A DNA stretch of 45,795 bases from Candidatus Dadabacteria bacterium CSP1-2 (GTDB taxonomy: Bacteria; Desulfobacterota_D; UBA1144; Nemesobacterales; CSP1-2): positions 1 through 45,795 of the forward strand of contig LDXN01000017.1 of the NCBI GenBank assembly GCA_001443445.1. Reading direction: 5' to 3'. Numbering within the stretch: the stretch's first letter is position 1; each line of letters starts with the position of its first letter. The notes below the pieces were generated by a model that saw nothing but the letters and a program-made list of their open reading frames with translations, was not told where the DNA came from and searched no databases. Below, piece by piece: positions 43,220 to 45,795 of the stretch. The position numbers and the translations under genes were made by a program.

Positions 43220-43525
43220 TTACGCGGTAGATTGATAAACTTGAATTTCACTTTTGAGACGTTCCGCTAATTGATCCTCTGCAATATCAAGGTCATAATC
43301 CATTTGTAAGCCAAGCCAGAATTGGGGAGACATATCAAAATATTTAGCCAATCGTAATGCTGTATCTGCCGTTATTCTACGCTTGCCATGAACTATCTCA
43401 TTAATTCGTCGCGCAGGAACTCTAATGTCAAGCGCCAACCGATTTTGGCTAATTCCCATAGGCTTTAAGAACTCTTCAAGCAGAATTTCGCCGGGATGTC
43501 TAGGAGCAATTTTTTTAGATCTCAT
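43220..43525 (-). CDS. higA: HigA/VapI-family antitoxin without intact toxin
   Basis: A 101-residue HigA-type helix-turn-helix antitoxin (P-R-H-P-G-E-I-L-L-E-E-F-L, then I-S-Q-N-R-L-A-L-D-I, R-R-I-N-E-I-V-H-G-K-R-R-I and F-W-L-G-L-Q). AGGAGG lies before the ATG. HigB normally precedes HigA, but here only a HigB tail remains (43544-43591). The gene is intact, so it is an orphan antitoxin that may protect against or regulate something else, or be on its way out. Neighbouring sequence includes a relic of the amrS end. Confidence 0.9.
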   Translation of the reverse strand: MRSKKIAPRHPGEILLEEFLKPMGISQNRLALDIRVPARRINEIVHGKRRITADTALRLAKYFDMSPQFWLGLQMDYDLDIAEDQLAERLKSEIQVYQSTA

Positions 43526-43543
43526 AAATTTAACCTCCTAATG

Positions 43544-43591
43544 TTAATCAACTATCTCAACGTTATATGCATCACCTTGATATTTGAAACA
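43544..43591 (-). pseudogene. C-terminal remnant of a HigB toxin gene
   Basis: On the minus strand this stretch reads C-F-K-Y-Q-G-D-A-Y-N-V-E-I-V-D-stop, matching the typical HigB C-terminus (C-F-R-W-x-x-G-D-A-Y-D-V-E-I-V-D). A stop codon directly precedes the cysteine codon and no further HigB sequence lies upstream, where amrS begins its end 29 bases away. The remnant stops 18 bases before higA, the normal higBA spacing. Confidence 0.75.
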
Positions 43592-43620
43592 TTAAGCAGT
43601 AGGCATCCCTTCCATTATTC

Positions 43621-44703
43621 TTACCACCAAATCCCCGGAATTGTAGAAAAACAATTAGGGCATTTGCCGTCGGGAGTGATATAGTAATTTAGAATTCTGT
43701 ATCCATACCGCTCAACTAAGAGTTTGTGGCAGTTTGGGCAGTATGTGTTTTCATAGGTTTTTACCCATCCGGGAAGGTTTCCTGCGTAAACAAATCTAAG
43801 TCCCGCTTCAAGCCCGATTTCGGCGGCGCGTATTAAGGTTTCAGGAGAGGTATTATCGGGGTCGGTCATTTTGTAATCCTTATGAAACGCCGTGACGTGC
43901 CATGGAATATCGGGTGATACAGAAGCGAGAAATTTTGCCGCTTCCTTTAATTCTTCGTTAGAGTCATTAAATCCAGGAATAACTAATGTAACAATCTCTA
44001 CCCAGAACCCCATGTCAACCAGTCTGGGTATAGTTTCAAGAACGGTGCTTAAAAGCCCGCCTAGTTTTCGATAGTTTCTATCCTGCATGGATTTTAGGTC
44101 TACTTTGTAGCAGTCTGTGAGAGGTCTAAGGTACTCTAAGACCTCACGGGTAGCATTTCCGTTTGAGATAAAAGCATTTTTAAATCCCTGTTCCCTTGCA
44201 ATCCGAAAAACATCTAATGCCCATTCTGAAGTTATAAGCGGCTCGTTATAAGAGCTTCCAATCATGCTAGCTCCATACCTTTTTGCAAGAGAAACCATTT
44301 CCGTTGCCGTAACGGTCATAGGCTCTATACCCGCTGTTGAATCCCTAAGAGCCTGAGATGTAAGCCAGTTCTGACAATATGAACAATGATAATCGCAACC
44401 TAACATCCCGAAAGTTAGTGTTAAAGAACCAGGAAGGACATGAAAGAAAGGCTTCTTCTCTGTGGGATCAGACTGGAGCGCAGCCACGTATCCTTTTGGA
44501 ACAAAAAGTTTGCCGTCCTTGTTGTATCTTACTTTGCAGATTCCACGAAGGCCATCATATATTACACATCTGTGACCGCAGGCATGGCATAGGACCTTAT
44601 TATTTTCTAATTTTTGGTAAAGCTCACCCTCTACAGAATATTCATCCAGTGCTTCTGCAAGAGAGGGTCTTGCAAGGGTCTTAAGTTCTTTTTTAATAGC
44701 CAT
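43621..44703 (-). CDS. amrS: AmmeMemoRadiSam-system radical SAM enzyme AmrS
   Basis: A 360-residue radical SAM protein. The 4Fe-4S SAM cluster motif is C103-x3-C107-x2-C110 (G-C-D-Y-H-C-S-Y-C-Q-N-W). An N-terminal C-H-A-C-G-H-R-C motif (residues 39-46) and a C-terminal zinc-ribbon-like pair (C-P-N-C-H-K, C-P-N-C-F-S) are also present, as in AmrS. This family is usually near AmrB (Memo) and AmrA (AMMECR1), which are not in this window. The reaction is unknown. A promoter lies 60-90 bases upstream. Confidence 0.9.
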   Translation of the reverse strand: MAIKKELKTLARPSLAEALDEYSVEGELYQKLENNKVLCHACGHRCVIYDGLRGICKVRYNKDGKLFVPKGYVAALQSDPTEKKPFFHVLPGSLTLTFGMLGCDYHCSYCQNWLTSQALRDSTAGIEPMTVTATEMVSLAKRYGASMIGSSYNEPLITSEWALDVFRIAREQGFKNAFISNGNATREVLEYLRPLTDCYKVDLKSMQDRNYRKLGGLLSTVLETIPRLVDMGFWVEIVTLVIPGFNDSNEELKEAAKFLASVSPDIPWHVTAFHKDYKMTDPDNTSPETLIRAAEIGLEAGLRFVYAGNLPGWVKTYENTYCPNCHKLLVERYGYRILNYYITPDGKCPNCFSTIPGIWW

Positions 44704-44762
44704 GCCTCATTTCCCCAATAAACGTGGTTCGATGGGCTTACCACAGTATGAGACTTTATAAA

Positions 44763-44791
44763 AGTTTATGCTTTTAAGTAGGTAGTGTCAA
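44763..44791 (-). promoter_or_regulatory. Sigma70-type promoter of amrS
   Basis: On the minus strand TTGACA (44786-44791) and TAAACT (44763-44768) are 17 bases apart. Transcription would begin near 44756, about 53 bases before the amrS start. Confidence 0.6.
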
Positions 44792-44871
44792 ACTTCCTAA
44801 GACTATAAATGTAAGTAAAACCAGGGTTAGTGTGTTGGATTTTTATAAACCTAACGGTCTTAAGTATGGGT

Positions 44872-44900
44872 TTGACGAGATATTTTAATGGTATTACACT
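44872..44900 (+). promoter_or_regulatory. Probable promoter of tRNA-Leu and SPOR gene
   Basis: TTGACG (44872-44877) and TACACT (44895-44900) have 17-base spacing, pointing to the tRNA 120 bases downstream. An ATGTAAG/CTTACAT pair followed by TTTTTT (around 44939-44981) lies between them and might be an attenuator, but the loop is long. Confidence 0.5.
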
Positions 44901-45022
44901 TTAGGGTCGGAATCAAAATTCAAAACAAATAACGTAGCATGTAAGACGAAATTTTTTCAAATGATGTACTTACATTTTTTAAGGGGTAACTTATAGCAAC
45001 TAAAAATCATTAGGTTTTTAAT

Positions 45023-45110
45023 GCCGAAGTGGCGGAATTTGGTAGACGCGCTGGATTCAGGATCCAGTGGGTGAAAGCTCGTGGGGGTTCAAATCCCCCC
45101 TTCGGCACCA
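45023..45110 (+). tRNA. tRNA-Leu (anticodon CAG)
   Basis: A class II tRNA of 88 bases. The acceptor stem is GCCGAAG pairing with CTTCGGC (45100-45106), then discriminator A and an encoded CCA end (45108-45110). The anticodon stem CTGGA/TCCAG encloses loop TTCAGGA, giving anticodon CAG (45058-45060), which decodes CUG leucine. The long variable arm and GGTTCAAATCC T-arm fit tRNA-Leu. The SPOR gene begins 17 bases after the CCA. Confidence 0.95.
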
Positions 45111-45127
45111 CTGTGGGGTAGGTGATC

Positions 45128-45685
45128 ATGAGTGAGTTGAAACCTAAACTAGTTTTGGCAAAATCCAATCGAGGTGGAAGATTCAAACTCCTACTACTTC
45201 TTCTTTTTACTTTTGGTCTTGGTGTTTTTATTGGAACGAAAATAAAAACTGTAGAAATAACGGACAGCGAAGCTTTTAAGGGCAAAAATGCAAAGATTGG
45301 TAATTTTAGGATTGATGTCCAAAAAAAAGAAGAAATAACGTCTGGTGACTCCAACTTAACTGCATCAATGCTTGCTCCAAATCAAGTGAAAAACGGAAAA
45401 GAGGTGGATAATTCTACACCTTTGAGTAAATCTCGAATCGATAAAATCTACAAATACACGGTTCAGGTATCTGCATTTGAAAGCATGAAAAAAGCGCAAA
45501 GGGTTGTAAGTGAACTAAAAGTAAAGGGTTATGATGCTTATTTGGTGCCTACTTCTAACTCCCTAGGGGAGACCTGGAATCTTATAAAGGTAGGCAAGTT
45601 CGAAACTCAAGAAGAGGCACAAACGGCTGCTAACATTTTGCAAGAAAAAGAAATGTTGGAGGCTATTATAGAAGAACTAAAATAG
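45128..45685 (+). CDS. Membrane-anchored SPOR-domain protein (second copy)
   Basis: A 185-residue bitopic protein: short basic N-terminus, one transmembrane helix (about 20-38, L-L-L-L-L-L-F-T-F-G-L-G-V-F-I-G), a short linker and a C-terminal SPOR domain (about 106-180; Y-T-V-Q-V-S-A-F-E-S...G-K-F-E-T-Q-E-E-A). The ATG at 45128 is preferred over GTG at 45122, because TAGGTGAT leads directly into it. It should bind septal peptidoglycan. It follows the tRNA-Leu so closely that they may share a transcript. Confidence 0.85.
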   Translation: MSELKPKLVLAKSNRGGRFKLLLLLLFTFGLGVFIGTKIKTVEITDSEAFKGKNAKIGNFRIDVQKKEEITSGDSNLTASMLAPNQVKNGKEVDNSTPLSKSRIDKIYKYTVQVSAFESMKKAQRVVSELKVKGYDAYLVPTSNSLGETWNLIKVGKFETQEEAQTAANILQEKEMLEAIIEELK

Positions 45686-45795
45686 GAATAATTTTCATCT
45701 ACATAGCTTGGAATATACTAATAGCCCTTCAAATTAAGCATATAAAAGCTCGTTTCTAAATCTGGAGTGTTAATGAAATATATTTTTGTAATATT

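Noticed and set aside
43496-43684. 62-residue plus-strand frame across the higB remnant
   Set aside because: It is antisense to higA, the higB remnant and the amrS end, without a ribosome site.
45023-45110. tRNA-Leu as an integration site for a mobile element
   Set aside because: No integrase gene and no repeated copy of the tRNA 3' end were seen within the window.

Overview
The window reads as a chromosome segment of a Gram-negative-type bacterium with modest G+C (about 35-42% in most stretches I sampled). The outer-membrane logic comes from TolQ/TolR/TolA homologues, a probable lipoprotein, two SPOR-domain envelope proteins and several Sec signal peptides. Rho, the ffh-rpsP-khpA-rimM-trmD-rplS block, yebC-ruvC-ruvA-ruvB and lepA are ordinary bacterial core genes. 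The TrmD carries an extra C-terminal SPOUT-like methyltransferase domain, a layout I associate with Deltaproteobacteria-like and related candidate phyla. A Desulfobacterota/Dadabacteria-like host is therefore my guess, not a demonstrated placement. No phage, transposase or integrase gene is visible.

Layout. 55-1535: a class V aminotransferase lacking the desulfurase cysteine and a small helical protein. 1561-8040: an Fe-S assembly cluster, with an Rrf2 regulator, sufB, sufC, sufD, an IscU/SufU scaffold, a Rieske ferredoxin and sufS. 8041-8895: a long non-coding stretch holding a very short, strongly signalled gene for a 20-residue lysine-rich peptide. 8896-15188: rho (minus strand), a lipoprotein and an exported protein of unknown function, then yebC-ruvCAB. 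15217-20893 (minus strand): a DCC-lipase-maturation-factor fusion of higher G+C, a four-helix-bundle gene embedded in heptamer-like microrepeats, radC, a TIM-barrel isomerase, an exported small protein and an SDR. 21126-28892: glycosyltransferase, tolQRA, a histidine phosphatase, argS, a SPOR protein and a CDP-alcohol phosphatidyltransferase. 29011-33533 (minus strand): the rplS-to-ffh translation operon. 33818-41391: a sugar-nucleotide-type epimerase, small unknowns, a nitrilase, a ThDP enzyme and lepA. 41623-45685: a vapBC module, a frameshifted small gene, a broken higBA with a relic of the neighbouring gene end, amrS, tRNA-Leu(CAG) and a second SPOR protein.

How parts work together. The Suf cluster is a complete SUF machine: desulfurase SufS, scaffold/acceptor SufU and SufBCD, with a [2Fe-2S] Rrf2 sensor in front. 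sufBCD differ in base composition and arginine codons from the sufU-Rieske-sufS half, suggesting the cluster was assembled from two sources or that the halves are under different codon selection. TolQRA and the two SPOR proteins serve envelope constriction and integrity.

The strongest non-genic signal is the number of intergenic palindromes. At least four families recur: GTAGGGGC...GCCCCTAC, TTAGCCAC...GTGGCTAA, CGAACG/GTGAG-type hairpins, and GTTCAAG microrepeats. Some sit inside tight operons (trmD/rimM) and some have been read into coding sequence (the four-helix-bundle gene). The least explained items are the 20-residue lysine-rich peptide gene with its own promoter, attenuator-like hairpin, perfect Shine-Dalgarno and strong terminator, and the decaying toxin-antitoxin patch at 42.7-43.7 kb.
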